Source: Pseudoduganella namucuonensis (GTDB taxonomy: Bacteria > Pseudomonadota > Gammaproteobacteria > Burkholderiales > Burkholderiaceae_D). Taken from it: DNA of 64,000 bases. Of the stretch, positions 21,165 to 29,990 are shown one piece after another. The position numbers and the translations under genes were made by a program. The stretch's first letter is position 1; the number at the start of each line of letters is the position of its first letter. The stretch is from NCBI RefSeq assembly GCF_900116645.1, contig NZ_FPBO01000001.1:70416-134415 (forward strand), in the 5' to 3' direction. The notes under the pieces were generated by a model. It was not told the origin of the DNA. It made no database searches and saw only the letters and a list, made by a program, of their open reading frames with translations.

Positions 21165-22471
21165 CCCCCACCGTGCAAGCCACGGACCACCAACCCCCAA
21201 CCGCCCAGCCCGCCGCTCAGCCGAACCCGGCCGGCGCGCCGGCGGGACACGCCGCCGCGGCGGCATCGGACGCGGCCACCGCATCGAACGCGACCGCTTT
21301 TGCGGACGTGTCCGCCGCGCCGGACGCGCCTGCGCTCGGCGGCGCCGAACTGGCCGCCTGGTTGCGCCTGAGCGAGACGCCCGGCGTCGGGCCCACCGCG
21401 GCCGGCGCGCTGCTCGCGGCGCTGAACGATCCCCCATCCATTTTCCGGGCCGAGCCCGACACCCTGTCGCGCTTGCTGGGCGAGGCGCTGCCGCCGGCGC
21501 GGGTGGCGGAGGCGGTCCAGGCGCTGCGCCATCCCGGCGCCGCGGTGCTGGACGAGGCGGCGCGGCAAACGGACGCCGCGCTGGCCTGGCACGTCCAGCC
21601 GGGCAACGCCGTCCTGACCCTGCACAGTCCCGGCTATCCGCCGCAGCTGCGCGAAATCCCGAATCCGCCGCTGCTACTATATATAAAGGGACGGCGCGAA
21701 TTGCTGGCGCGGCCGGCGCTGGCCATGGTCGGCAGCCGCAACGCCAGCATGCAGGGCATGGCCAACGCCGAGCATTTCGCTGCGGCGCTGTCGCGCCAGG
21801 GGGTGACCATCGTGTCCGGCCTGGCGCTGGGCATCGACGCGGCCGCGCACCGGGGCGGGCTGGCCGGCGGCGGCTCCACGGTGGCCGTGATCGGCACCGG
21901 CATCGACCGCAGCTATCCGGCCCGCAACCACGAGCTGGCGCTGCGCATCGCCGACCAGGGCTGCATCGTCAGCGAGTATCCGCTGGGCACGCGTCCGCTG
22001 TCGGCCAACTTCCCGCGCCGCAACCGCGTCATCAGCGGGCTGGCGCGCGGCGTGCTGGTGGTCGAGGCGGCGGTCGGCTCCGGCTCGCTGATCACCACCC
22101 GCTACGCGCTGGCCCAGGGCCGCGACGTGTTCGCCATCCCCGGCTCCATCCATTCCTCCCTCAGCAAGGGCTGCAACGACCTGATCAAACAGGGCGCCAG
22201 GCTGGTGGAGACGGTGGACGACGTGCTGGGCGAAGTGCTGCCCGGCGCCAGGTCCGAGCGGGCCGGCGCGCGGGCCGCCGTCACCCTCCAGCTAAAGGAA
22301 GAGCTGGAGGCCTTGCTGCTGGCGCTGGGCCACGATCCGGCCGGCGCCGAGGCGCTGGCGCTGCGCGCGGGACTGGCGCCGGCCGCCGCGCAAGGCCATC
22401 TGCTGGCCCTGGAACTGGCCGGACTGGTGGAGAGATTGCCCGGTGGAATCTTTCAAAGGATCAAGACCTGA
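21161..22471 (+). CDS. dprA: DNA-processing protein DprA
   Basis: It loads RecA on incoming single-stranded DNA during transformation. The 436-aa protein has an Ala/Pro-rich N-terminal stretch (about 1-60), a SAM/HhH-like region (LRLSETPGVGPTAAGALLAAL), and the Rossmann core with MVGSRNASMQGMANAE, SGLALGIDAAAHRGGL, NFPRRNRVISGLARGVLVVEA and GSGSLITTRYALAQGRDVFAIPGSI. The C-terminal winged helix is at about 375-436. The GTG start at 21161 overlaps the upstream stop; a shorter start past the Pro/Ala stretch is possible. It precedes smg and topB. Confidence 0.93.
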   Translation: MTPTVQATDHQPPTAQPAAQPNPAGAPAGHAAAAASDAATASNATAFADVSAAPDAPALGGAELAAWLRLSETPGVGPTAAGALLAALNDPPSIFRAEPDTLSRLLGEALPPARVAEAVQALRHPGAAVLDEAARQTDAALAWHVQPGNAVLTLHSPGYPPQLREIPNPPLLLYIKGRRELLARPALAMVGSRNASMQGMANAEHFAAALSRQGVTIVSGLALGIDAAAHRGGLAGGGSTVAVIGTGIDRSYPARNHELALRIADQGCIVSEYPLGTRPLSANFPRRNRVISGLARGVLVVEAAVGSGSLITTRYALAQGRDVFAIPGSIHSSLSKGCNDLIKQGARLVETVDDVLGEVLPGARSERAGARAAVTLQLKEELEALLLALGHDPAGAEALALRAGLAPAAAQGHLLALELAGLVERLPGGIFQRIKT

Positions 22472-22532
22472 GGCCCGCGCTATTGCGGTGCGGGGCTTGT
22501 GTTTGGCCGATCTTAACTGTTAGAGTAGCGCC

Positions 22533-22997
22533 ATGTTCGACATCCTAGTTTATCTCTACGAGACTTATTACCGACCCGACGCGTGCCCGGAACCGGCCGC
22601 TTTGGCGAGGAAACTGTCCGCCGTCGGTTTCGACGACGTCGAGATATCCGAGGCGCTGGTCTGGTTGACCGACCTGACCGCCATGGCTGGCGCCGAACAG
22701 GCGCTGACGGCCGCTTCCACCGGTACCCGCTACTATGTGGAAGAGGAAAAGGATGCGCTGGGCACCGCCGCGATCGGCTTCATCCAGTTCCTCGAGAGCG
22801 CGCAGGTGCTGTCGCCGCTGCAGCGCGAAATCGTCATCGAGCGCGCGTTGGCGCTGGAGGAAATGCCCGTGTCGCTGGGCAAGCTGAAGGTCATTGTGCT
22901 GATGCTGCTGTGGAGCCAGGGCAAGGAACCGGACGCGCTGATGTTCGACGACCTGTTCGGTTCCGATGAAGACCAGATGCCGCGTCTGCTGCACTGA
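22533..22997 (+). CDS. smg: Smg family protein (DUF494)
   Basis: A 154-aa helical protein beginning [48 protein letters not shown], the recognisable Smg/DUF494 N-terminus. [38 protein letters not shown] follows. The function is unresolved; the gene is typically beside dprA and topoisomerase genes, as here. Confidence 0.93.
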   Translation: MFDILVYLYETYYRPDACPEPAALARKLSAVGFDDVEISEALVWLTDLTAMAGAEQALTAASTGTRYYVEEEKDALGTAAIGFIQFLESAQVLSPLQREIVIERALALEEMPVSLGKLKVIVLMLLWSQGKEPDALMFDDLFGSDEDQMPRLLH

Positions 22998-23116
22998 ACC
23001 GCTTATCAGCTTGCTTATCCGCTGCCCACCCGCCTGCGCGCCACGCAAGCCTGCGCGCCGTATCGGCTAGCCCTACGGCCCGCGACAATTACAGTATAAA
23101 AAAGAGAATACACAAT

Positions 23117-25804
23117 ATGAGCAAAACCCTCATCATCGCCGAGAAGCCATCTGTCGCGAACGACATCGCGAAGTCGCTGGGCGGCTTTACCAAGCACGAT
23201 GAGTACTTTGAATCCGACGAATACGTGCTGTCCTCGGCCGTCGGCCACCTGCTGGAGATCGCCGTGCCGGAAGAGCACGACGTCAAGCGCGGCAAGTGGA
23301 GCTTCGCGCACCTGCCGATGATCCCGCCGTACTTCGCGCTGAACCCGATCGCCAAGACCGAGTCGCGCCTGAAAGTGCTCAACCGCTTGATCAAACGCAA
23401 GGACGTCACCGGCCTGATCAACGCATGCGACGCGGGCCGCGAGGGTGAACTGATCTTCCGCCTGATCGCGCAAAACGCCAAGGCCAAGCAGCCGGTGCGG
23501 CGCCTGTGGCTGCAGTCGATGACGCCCAACGCGATCCGCGAGGGCTTCACCCACCTGCGCAGCGACGAGGAAATGCTGCCGCTGGCGGACGCCGCGCGCT
23601 GCCGCTCGGAGGCGGACTGGCTGATCGGCATCAACGGCACCCGCGCCATGACCGCCTTCAACTCGAAAGAGGGCGGCTTCTACCTGACCACCGTGGGCCG
23701 CGTGCAGACGCCGACCCTGTCGATCGTGGTCGAGCGCGAGGAGAAGATCAAGAAGTTCGTCTCGCGCGACTACTGGGAAGTGCGCGCCGAGTTCATCTGC
23801 GCGGCCGGCGTGTACGAGGGCCGCTGGCTGGACACCGGCTTCAAGAAGGACGAGCACGACCCCGAGAAGCGCGCCGAGCGCCTGTGGTCGAAGGCCGCCG
23901 CCGACAGCATCGCCATGGCCTGCAAGGGCAAGATCGGCAATGTCACCGAGGAATCGAAGCCGACCACGTCGATGGCCCCCGGCCTGTTCGACCTGACCAG
24001 CCTGCAGCGCGAGGCCAACGGCCGCTTCGGCTTCTCGGCCAAGAACACGCTGGGCCTGGCGCAGGCGCTGTACGAGAAGCACAAGGTGCTGACCTACCCG
24101 CGTACCGATTCGCGCCACCTGCCGGAAGACTACATCGACACCACCAAGCAGGTGCTCAATGTGCTCACCGAGAACAACAACTACCACACCTTCGCCAAGC
24201 AGATCCTGGCCAAGGGCTGGGTCAAGCCGAACAAGCGCATCTTCGACAACACCAAGATCTCGGACCACTTCGCCATCATCCCGACCGGCATCGCGCCCAA
24301 GGGCTTGTCCGAGCCGGAACAGAAGCTGTACGACCTGGTGACGCGCCGCTTCATGGCCGTGTTCTTCCCGGCCGCCGAGTTCCAGGTCACCACCCGCTAC
24401 ACCGAGGTGTCCGGCCACCAGTTCAAGACCGAGGGCAAGGTCATGACCAATCCGGGCTGGCTGGCGATCTACGGCAAGGACGTGGCCGCCGACGACGACA
24501 AGGAAGGCAGCGGCATGCTGGTGCCGGTCGCCAAGGGCGAGAAGGTCAAGACCGAGAAGGTCACGCCGAACGGCCTGGTGACCAAGCCGCCCGCGCGCTA
24601 TTCGGAGGCGACCCTGCTGTCCGCCATGGAGGGCGCCGGCAAGCTGGTCGATTCGGACGAGCTGCGCGACGCCATGGCCGGCAAGGGCCTGGGCACGCCT
24701 GCGACGCGCGCGGCCATCATCGAGGGCCTGCTGACCGAGAAATACCTGCTGCGCGAAGGCCGCGAGCTGATCCCGACCGCCAAGGCGTCGCAGCTGATGA
24801 CCTTGCTGCGCGGCCTGGGCGTGAACGAGCTGACCGCGCCGGAACTGACCGGCGAGTGGGAATACAAGCTGTCGCAGATGGAGAAGGGCCGCATCTCGCG
24901 CGAGGAATTCATGCGCGAGATCGCCCAGATGACGCAGATCATCGTCAAGCGCGCCAAGGAATACGACAACGAGACCATCCCCGGCGACTACGCCACGCTG
25001 CAGACGCCATGCCCGAACTGCGCCGGCGTGGTGAAGGAGAACTACCGCCGCTTCGCCTGCACCAAGTGCGAATTCTCGATGAGCAAGACGCCGGGCAGCC
25101 GCCAGTTTGAAATCGCCGAGGTGGAAGAGCTGCTGAAGGAACGCACCATCGGTCCGCTGCAGGGCTTCCGCTCCAAGATGGGCCGTCCGTTCGCCGCCAT
25201 CCTGCGCATCGTGCGCGACGAGGACATCGGCAACTTCAAGCTGGAGTTCGACTTCGGCCAGAACGACGAGGAGGGCGAGGACGGCGAGGGCGTCGACTTC
25301 ACCGGCCAGACGCCGGTCGGTCCCTGCCCGAAATGCAATGCCGGCGTGTACGAAATGGGCCTGGCCTATGTGTGCGAGCACAGCGTCGCCAAGCCGAAGA
25401 CCTGCGACTTCCGCAGCAGCCGCATCATCCTGCAGCAGGAAATCCTGCCCGAGCAGATGGGCAAGCTGCTCAACGAGGGCAAGACCGACCTGCTGCCGGG
25501 CTTTGTCTCGCAGCGCACGCGCCGCGCGTTCAAGGCCTTCCTGGTGAGGGGCAAGGACGGCAAGGTCAGCTTCGAGTTCGAACCACGCAAGGCCAAGCCT
25601 GGCGCCAAGGGCAAGGAAGCCGTCGAGGGCGAAGGCGCGGAAGCGGCGGCGGTGGAAGGCGACACCGCTGCGGCGCCGGCCAAGAAGCCGGCGGCGAAGA
25701 AAGCCGCGGCGAAGCCGGCCGCCAAGGCGGCCGCCAAACCGGCGGCCAAGAAAGCGCCGGCGAAAAAAGCGCCGGCCAAGAAGGCCGCCGCGACGGCCGA
25801 GTAA
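23117..25804 (+). CDS. topB: DNA topoisomerase III with histone H1-like tail
   Basis: A type IA topoisomerase of 895 aa that relaxes and decatenates DNA. The Toprim domain carries LIIAEKPSVA and NACDAGREGELIF. The active-site tyrosine is in VLTYPRTDSRHLP. Later come GLGTPATRAAIIEGL and two zinc-finger-like segments, CPNC...CTKC and CPKCNAG...CEH. The C-terminal 60 residues are Lys/Ala/Pro repeats (KKPAAKKAAAKPAAK...) resembling eukaryote-like H1 tails, about 240 aa longer overall than E. coli TopB. The start ATG 23117 follows a short promoter-like AT-rich stretch. A terminator follows at 25808. Confidence 0.95.
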   Translation: MSKTLIIAEKPSVANDIAKSLGGFTKHDEYFESDEYVLSSAVGHLLEIAVPEEHDVKRGKWSFAHLPMIPPYFALNPIAKTESRLKVLNRLIKRKDVTGLINACDAGREGELIFRLIAQNAKAKQPVRRLWLQSMTPNAIREGFTHLRSDEEMLPLADAARCRSEADWLIGINGTRAMTAFNSKEGGFYLTTVGRVQTPTLSIVVEREEKIKKFVSRDYWEVRAEFICAAGVYEGRWLDTGFKKDEHDPEKRAERLWSKAAADSIAMACKGKIGNVTEESKPTTSMAPGLFDLTSLQREANGRFGFSAKNTLGLAQALYEKHKVLTYPRTDSRHLPEDYIDTTKQVLNVLTENNNYHTFAKQILAKGWVKPNKRIFDNTKISDHFAIIPTGIAPKGLSEPEQKLYDLVTRRFMAVFFPAAEFQVTTRYTEVSGHQFKTEGKVMTNPGWLAIYGKDVAADDDKEGSGMLVPVAKGEKVKTEKVTPNGLVTKPPARYSEATLLSAMEGAGKLVDSDELRDAMAGKGLGTPATRAAIIEGLLTEKYLLREGRELIPTAKASQLMTLLRGLGVNELTAPELTGEWEYKLSQMEKGRISREEFMREIAQMTQIIVKRAKEYDNETIPGDYATLQTPCPNCAGVVKENYRRFACTKCEFSMSKTPGSRQFEIAEVEELLKERTIGPLQGFRSKMGRPFAAILRIVRDEDIGNFKLEFDFGQNDEEGEDGEGVDFTGQTPVGPCPKCNAGVYEMGLAYVCEHSVAKPKTCDFRSSRIILQQEILPEQMGKLLNEGKTDLLPGFVSQRTRRAFKAFLVRGKDGKVSFEFEPRKAKPGAKGKEAVEGEGAEAAAVEGDTAAAPAKKPAAKKAAAKPAAKAAAKPAAKKAPAKKAPAKKAAATAE

Positions 25805-25807
25805 GCA

Positions 25808-25835
25808 AAACGGGACCGCGAGGTCCCGTTTGTTT
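25808..25835 (+). terminator. Rho-independent terminator of topB
   Basis: AAACGGGACC, a 4-nt loop GCGA, and GGTCCCGTTT form a perfect 10-bp stem, followed by GTTTT. It lies directly after the topB stop and faces the convergent gene at 25853. Confidence 0.88.
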
Positions 25836-25852
25836 TCGTGGCGCCACCTCGC

Positions 25853-26575
25853 CTAATCGATGGTGGCGAGGCGCCAGAGGTGGTGAGGGGCGTAGGGGAT
25901 GGCGACCAGGTCGCCGACGCACCAGAGCCGCAACCGGTCCGGTTCCAGCGCGCTGGCGGCCGGCACCTCCCGGCCCTCCAGCCAGGGCAGCGTGGAACCG
26001 GCGACGGTCCAGTTGCCGCCCTTGTGCAGCACCGTGATCTCGGTCCATTCCCCCGCCAGTGGCGATTGCGGATCGAACACGTCCGCCGGGCTGCCGCAAG
26101 CCCAGCCCATCCAGCGCTCGCCCGCCACCAGATAGGCCACCGCCTCCGAATGGGGATCCTCGAAGCGCAACCCCAGCATCGGGCCGGACGCCATCCGCAC
26201 CCAGTCCTCCTCGTAGCTGTTGTCCACGCCGGTCTCGTGCAAGGCGTCCGCGTCCTTGAAGCGCATCCAGCCGGCGTCCAGGTCCTCGCCGAGCGCCGGG
26301 AAGGCGATCTCGGGGTGCCATTCGCAGCGCTCGCCAGCGACGACGGTGGCGCCGGCGAAACCGGTCTGCGCGCCGAAACGGGCCAGTTGGCTGGCGGGTA
26401 GCACGGCCACGTGGGCGCGGTCGCGCGGGGCGGGGCGATCGAAGGGAATCCGCAGGTCGATATGGAAGCGTCCAGCCTGCAGCCACCACACTTGCGTGCT
26501 CATGTCGCTGCTGCCGTCGCTGCGCCAAATGCCAGTCCGGCGCCACAAGCCCTGGTAGATCGCCGGCACTGTCAT
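25853..26575 (-). CDS. Conserved hypothetical protein, beta-rich (possibly lipocalin/HRI1-like)
   Basis: A 240-aa cytoplasmic protein, starting MTVPAIYQGLWRRTGIWRSDG at ATG 26575; a longer frame upstream would overlap the next gene. It is rich in Trp and beta-prone segments (STQVWWLQAGRFHIDLRIPF, WHPEIAFPA, WTEITVLHKGGNWTVAGS). The GLWRR...DG...VWWLQ pattern resembles HRI1-type lipocalin-like proteins, but this is by eye and uncertain. It lies 4 nt after the stop of the upstream secreted-protein gene, so the two are probably co-transcribed. Confidence 0.7.
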   Translation of the reverse strand: MTVPAIYQGLWRRTGIWRSDGSSDMSTQVWWLQAGRFHIDLRIPFDRPAPRDRAHVAVLPASQLARFGAQTGFAGATVVAGERCEWHPEIAFPALGEDLDAGWMRFKDADALHETGVDNSYEEDWVRMASGPMLGLRFEDPHSEAVAYLVAGERWMGWACGSPADVFDPQSPLAGEWTEITVLHKGGNWTVAGSTLPWLEGREVPAASALEPDRLRLWCVGDLVAIPYAPHHLWRLATID

Positions 26576-26579
26576 GGTA

Positions 26580-27275
26580 TCAGCGTAGGTCGTCCGTATA
26601 GAAATAGACCGTGCCGCGCAAGGCGGACGGCAGCGCGTTGAGCGCCGCCGCCAGTGCCGCCGCGTCCGGTTCCGCCATGCCGTTCTTGGCGACGCGAACT
26701 GGCGCTGTGGAAGCACTCGCTGCCGCGCGGTAAGAAACAATATGATCGAAATCGGGGCGGCTGTCGATCTCCTTGATGAGGAAACGCTGCTGTCCGTTGC
26801 CAACCTGCACATACGTTGCATGGCTGTCCACCTTGGCCGCCGGGGAAAGCTGACGGAACAGCAACACCTGGTCGACCACCAGGGTGGCGCCGCCGTACTG
26901 CGTCTTGCCGCCCTGTTCGAAGTGGCCCAGCACCAGGTCCGCCTTGAACCGGCGCAAGGGATCGCGGGCGCCGGGGGCGAGACGGTCCAGTTCGAACTTC
27001 TCGGGCGCCACGGTCCACAGCGCGGTTTTGCCGTCCAGGCGGCTTTTCAGCGCCGCGTCCAGCGCCGGATCGGCGGCATGCAGGCGCAGCACAACCTGAT
27101 AGTCGTGCGGCGCGTGGAACATGGGCAGGTGGGAGGCGTACAGGCCGTCCTTGCCGCCGAACAGCGCCATGCCGTGTTCTCCATGCGTGGGGCCCGCGGC
27201 CGGCGCCGGGCCGGAATGCAGGGATAGCCCGGTGGCGAGCAGCAGCGCCGGGAAGTGTCGGATGAGGGTATGCAT
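26580..27275 (-). CDS. Secreted hypothetical protein
   Basis: About 231 aa, with a signal peptide in MHTLIRHFPALLLATGLSLHSGPAPAAG. The mature part begins HGEHGMALFGGKDGLYASHLPMFHAPHDYQVVLRLH, with several His residues near the N-terminus, then YGGATLVVDQVLLFRQLSP. I do not recognise the family. The start at 27275 opens the signal peptide. It is the first gene of a probable two-gene unit with the 240-aa protein and is divergent from the LysR gene at 27347, the classic layout for LysR control. Confidence 0.72.
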   Translation of the reverse strand: MHTLIRHFPALLLATGLSLHSGPAPAAGPTHGEHGMALFGGKDGLYASHLPMFHAPHDYQVVLRLHAADPALDAALKSRLDGKTALWTVAPEKFELDRLAPGARDPLRRFKADLVLGHFEQGGKTQYGGATLVVDQVLLFRQLSPAAKVDSHATYVQVGNGQQRFLIKEIDSRPDFDHIVSYRAAASASTAPVRVAKNGMAEPDAAALAAALNALPSALRGTVYFYTDDLR

Positions 27276-27346
27276 GGGGCGATGGTATGCTGGCGTTCGT
27301 GTCGCGTAAAGCAACTTAAATTCATCCTTTGTGTCCTATTTGGAAT

Positions 27347-28309
27347 ATGAACCTGACCGACCTGCGCATCTTCGTCAGCGCCGCGCGCCGCCCCACCTTG
27401 GGCGCGGTGGCGCTGGAAATGCACCTGACCCCCTCGGCCGTCTCCAAGGCCTTGAAACGGCTGGAGGATAGCCTCGGCGCGCCGCTGTTCGACCGCAGCG
27501 CCCGGCAACTGGTGCTGAACCAGCGCGGCGCGCTGCTGCTGTCGCGCGCGCGGACGCTGCTGGCGCTGGCGGACCAGACCCGGGCCGACCTGCTGGGCGA
27601 GCACGCCGCGCTCGATTGCCGCGTCGGCGGGCCGGCCGTGCTGCTGTGGCGGCATGGCGGCGACATGGCGTCCGCCTTGCGCCGCTATCCAGAGGCGAGC
27701 CTCCATTGGCAGGGCATGTTCGAGGGCGAGGCGCTGGCCGCGCTGGCGCGCGGCGAGATCGACGCCGCCATCGTCACCGGGGAGGTCGCCGAGGGTCGGG
27801 GCGAACACTGGTCGGAGGAGTGGACGGCGACCCATCTGGGCGACATGGTGCAACACCTAGCCGCCGGTCGGACGCATCCGCTGGTGACCGCGCTGGCCGG
27901 CCAGGCGGACGGGCGGGACGGCGCGCTGCCGGACGCGCTGCCGGGGGCGGCTCCGCACGTTCCGTTGAGCGCGACACTGGCGCAAGTGCTGGCGCATGAC
28001 TTCGCGTGCCCGTCCCATTCGCTGTTTTGCGGCGCCCGGCGCGGGGCGCGTTCGGACGGCTGGCGCGACGAGCATTTGCCGCGCAAGATACGCTATTGGG
28101 CGGACGACCTCCAGCTATTGCTGCACTTCGTCAAGTCCGGCCAGGCACTGGCCTATCTGCCGGATTTCGCGCTGGCCGAGGGTGACTTGGCGCGCATAGT
28201 CGTGACGGACAGCGCCTACGCCTGCGGCGAGCGGGTGGTGCTGGTGTGGAACCATGTCCGCGCGCCGGCTTGGCTGCGCGGCTTGGCGCAAGCGCTCGCG
28301 CACGCTTGA
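27347..28309 (+). CDS. LysR-family transcriptional regulator (divergent)
   Basis: A 320-aa protein. The N-terminal HTH reads LRIFVSAARRPTLGAVALEMHLTPSAVSKALKRLEDSLGAPLFDRSARQLVLNQRG, followed by an effector-binding domain. The start MNLTDLRIF at 27347 matches the family start; an ATG 18 nt upstream is possible. The gene is divergent, 71 nt from the secreted-protein gene start, so the intergenic 27276-27346 probably holds the shared operator. Ligand unknown. Confidence 0.88.
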   Translation: MNLTDLRIFVSAARRPTLGAVALEMHLTPSAVSKALKRLEDSLGAPLFDRSARQLVLNQRGALLLSRARTLLALADQTRADLLGEHAALDCRVGGPAVLLWRHGGDMASALRRYPEASLHWQGMFEGEALAALARGEIDAAIVTGEVAEGRGEHWSEEWTATHLGDMVQHLAAGRTHPLVTALAGQADGRDGALPDALPGAAPHVPLSATLAQVLAHDFACPSHSLFCGARRGARSDGWRDEHLPRKIRYWADDLQLLLHFVKSGQALAYLPDFALAEGDLARIVVTDSAYACGERVVLVWNHVRAPAWLRGLAQALAHA

Positions 28310-28362
28310 CTGGCGGCCGGGGCGGCCTATATTGAAGACATAGCTCTGCTCTGTCGACCGCC

Positions 28363-28842
28363 ATGATCACCCCCATCACCCCCCTGTCCGGATACGCCGT
28401 GCGCCGCCTCGCGGCGGTGGACGAGACCGGCAATGAGGACAGCCTGCTGCCCCGGCTGGCCGTGGGCCTGTCCGAGAACGCCAGCGTGGTGGCGACGCTG
28501 GGCGGCGCGAAATCCACCACCCAGATCTACACGGCGGCGGGCTTGCTGAGCGCCTTCCAGCAGGCCGGCACCCTGCCGGCGCCGGTGGAATTGCCCGCGC
28601 CCGGCAGCGTCACGCGGGAACAGGCGCAGCAGCAATTGGCGCGGCAGATCGCGGCCTCGCTCGCGTCCGACCCGTCCGGCTCCGGCGCCTACACGGGCAC
28701 GCCAGTGCTGCAGAGCCTGCCAACCGCGCCGCAGGCGCCATCCTGGGGCAACGTCTTGAAGGCGCGTCCGGGTTTGACCAGCACGGCGGTCGCCAACGCC
28801 TACAACGCCGGCATAGTCAGTTCGTTCAGCGTTTATGCGTAA
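28363..28842 (+). CDS. Hypothetical protein, low complexity
   Basis: A 159-aa protein, MITPITPLSGYAVRRLAAVDETGNEDSLLPRLAVGLSENASVV, rich in Ala, Ser, Thr and Pro, with no signal peptide, membrane helix or recognised domain. It ends NAYNAGIVSSFSVYA. Codon use matches neighbours (GC-rich third positions), which supports real coding. It lies 53 nt after the LysR gene on the same strand, so co-transcription is possible. Confidence 0.65.
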   Translation: MITPITPLSGYAVRRLAAVDETGNEDSLLPRLAVGLSENASVVATLGGAKSTTQIYTAAGLLSAFQQAGTLPAPVELPAPGSVTREQAQQQLARQIAASLASDPSGSGAYTGTPVLQSLPTAPQAPSWGNVLKARPGLTSTAVANAYNAGIVSSFSVYA

Positions 28843-28914
28843 GCCTGCGTGATTCCCCGCGGAACCTTGTTAACGGCACCGGCGCCGCCGCGGGGGCGAC
28901 GCCGCGCGACATGC

Positions 28915-29331
28915 CTAGTCCGCCAGATCGGCCGGAACCTTGCCGCCGTTGGCGGCCAGCTTGATCATCACCTGCTTGTGCAGCCACACGTTCATGGTGG
29001 CCGAATCGCCGGTGTCGCCGCTGAAATGCAGCTCCTTGGCCAACTCCTTGCGCGAATCCAGGCTGCTGTCCAGTTCGAGCAGCTTGAGCAGGTCGACGAT
29101 GGAGGTGCGCCAGTTCAACGGTTGTCCGGCGCTTTGCACCTTCTGGTCCAGGATGGCCGTCACGTCGACCAGCGCGATGGCCGGATTGGGCGCGGGCGCG
29201 GCCGGAGCGGGCGCCGCCGGGGTCGCCGCGGGGGCGGCCGCGGGGGCGGCCGGGGCGGCGCCCGCCGCCGGTTTCACGGCCGGGTGCGAGCTGGGGAAGA
29301 TCTTGTGGAAGATATTGCTGAGTATGCCCAT
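28915..29331 (-). CDS. DUF3597 domain protein
   Basis: A 138-aa protein: an N-terminal MGILSNIFHKIFPSSH, an Ala/Pro linker (about 20-55), then the DUF3597 globular part (VDVTAILDQKVQSAGQPLNWRTSIVDLLKLLELDSSLDSRKELAKELHFSGDTGDSATMNVWLHKQVMIKLAANGGKVPADL). The family is small, helical and of unknown function. The start is taken at ATG 29331; a start 5 codons upstream (MKGNI) is possible. Confidence 0.85.
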   Translation of the reverse strand: MGILSNIFHKIFPSSHPAVKPAAGAAPAAPAAAPAATPAAPAPAAPAPNPAIALVDVTAILDQKVQSAGQPLNWRTSIVDLLKLLELDSSLDSRKELAKELHFSGDTGDSATMNVWLHKQVMIKLAANGGKVPADLAD

Positions 29332-29372
29332 GATGTTGCCTTTCAAGTAGAGGTTGCGGATGGCGGGCCGGC

Positions 29373-29885
29373 TTAGCGCCGGCTGGCCTCGGCCATTTTG
29401 CCCAGCACGATGGCGAGCGCCACGCCGCCCAGTGTCTTCACCAGCGTCGGGTGCTCGGCGTAGAAGTCGCCCATGCGGTCGACGATGCCGGGGTTTTGCC
29501 GCTCGGCCGTGGCGGCGATTTCCTGCACTTGCCGCGGATTGAGCTGGTTGGCGAGTTCCGGCGTGACCTGTCCGGGCTTGCCGTCGAACAGCCTGCCCAG
29601 CACGCCACCGGCCACCGAACTGAGCAAGGCGGGGCTGAGGCCGCTGATGAGCTGGCTCAGCATGCCGCTGCGCTGGTCGGCGCCGCTGCGTTCGAACAGC
29701 TGGCCGACCATTTCCGGGAACGGCGGAGTCTGGTCCGAGCGCAGGGCCTGGGTGACGCCTTGCGCCACCGTCTCGCGCGGCGCGGCCTGCGTGGCCTGGT
29801 CGAAGTCGGCGCTGGCGCGTTCGGGCGGCGGGTTCAGCGCGCCGCCCAGGTATTGCTGCAGAATGTTTCCTAAGTCGAATCCCAT
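29373..29885 (-). CDS. Hypothetical protein with C-terminal hydrophobic helix
   Basis: A 170-aa protein beginning MGFDLGNILQQYLGGALN. The middle has LISGLSPALLSSVAGGVLGRLFDG, and the C-terminus has a hydrophobic stretch, LVKTLGGVALAIVLGKMAEASRR (about 148-165). I do not recognise the family; it has a loose resemblance to YidB/DUF937-type small proteins. It lies 41 nt upstream of the DUF3597 gene on the same strand, so the two form a likely two-gene transcript. Confidence 0.7.
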   Translation of the reverse strand: MGFDLGNILQQYLGGALNPPPERASADFDQATQAAPRETVAQGVTQALRSDQTPPFPEMVGQLFERSGADQRSGMLSQLISGLSPALLSSVAGGVLGRLFDGKPGQVTPELANQLNPRQVQEIAATAERQNPGIVDRMGDFYAEHPTLVKTLGGVALAIVLGKMAEASRR

Positions 29886-29990
29886 GCTGTACTCCAGTGA
29901 GGTGGCAGGGTAGCCACTATGCCGCGACGCTGGAACGCGGTCTGTGGGTGAACTAACGGAGTCCGGGCTTGCCGCCCATGGGCCCGGGCC

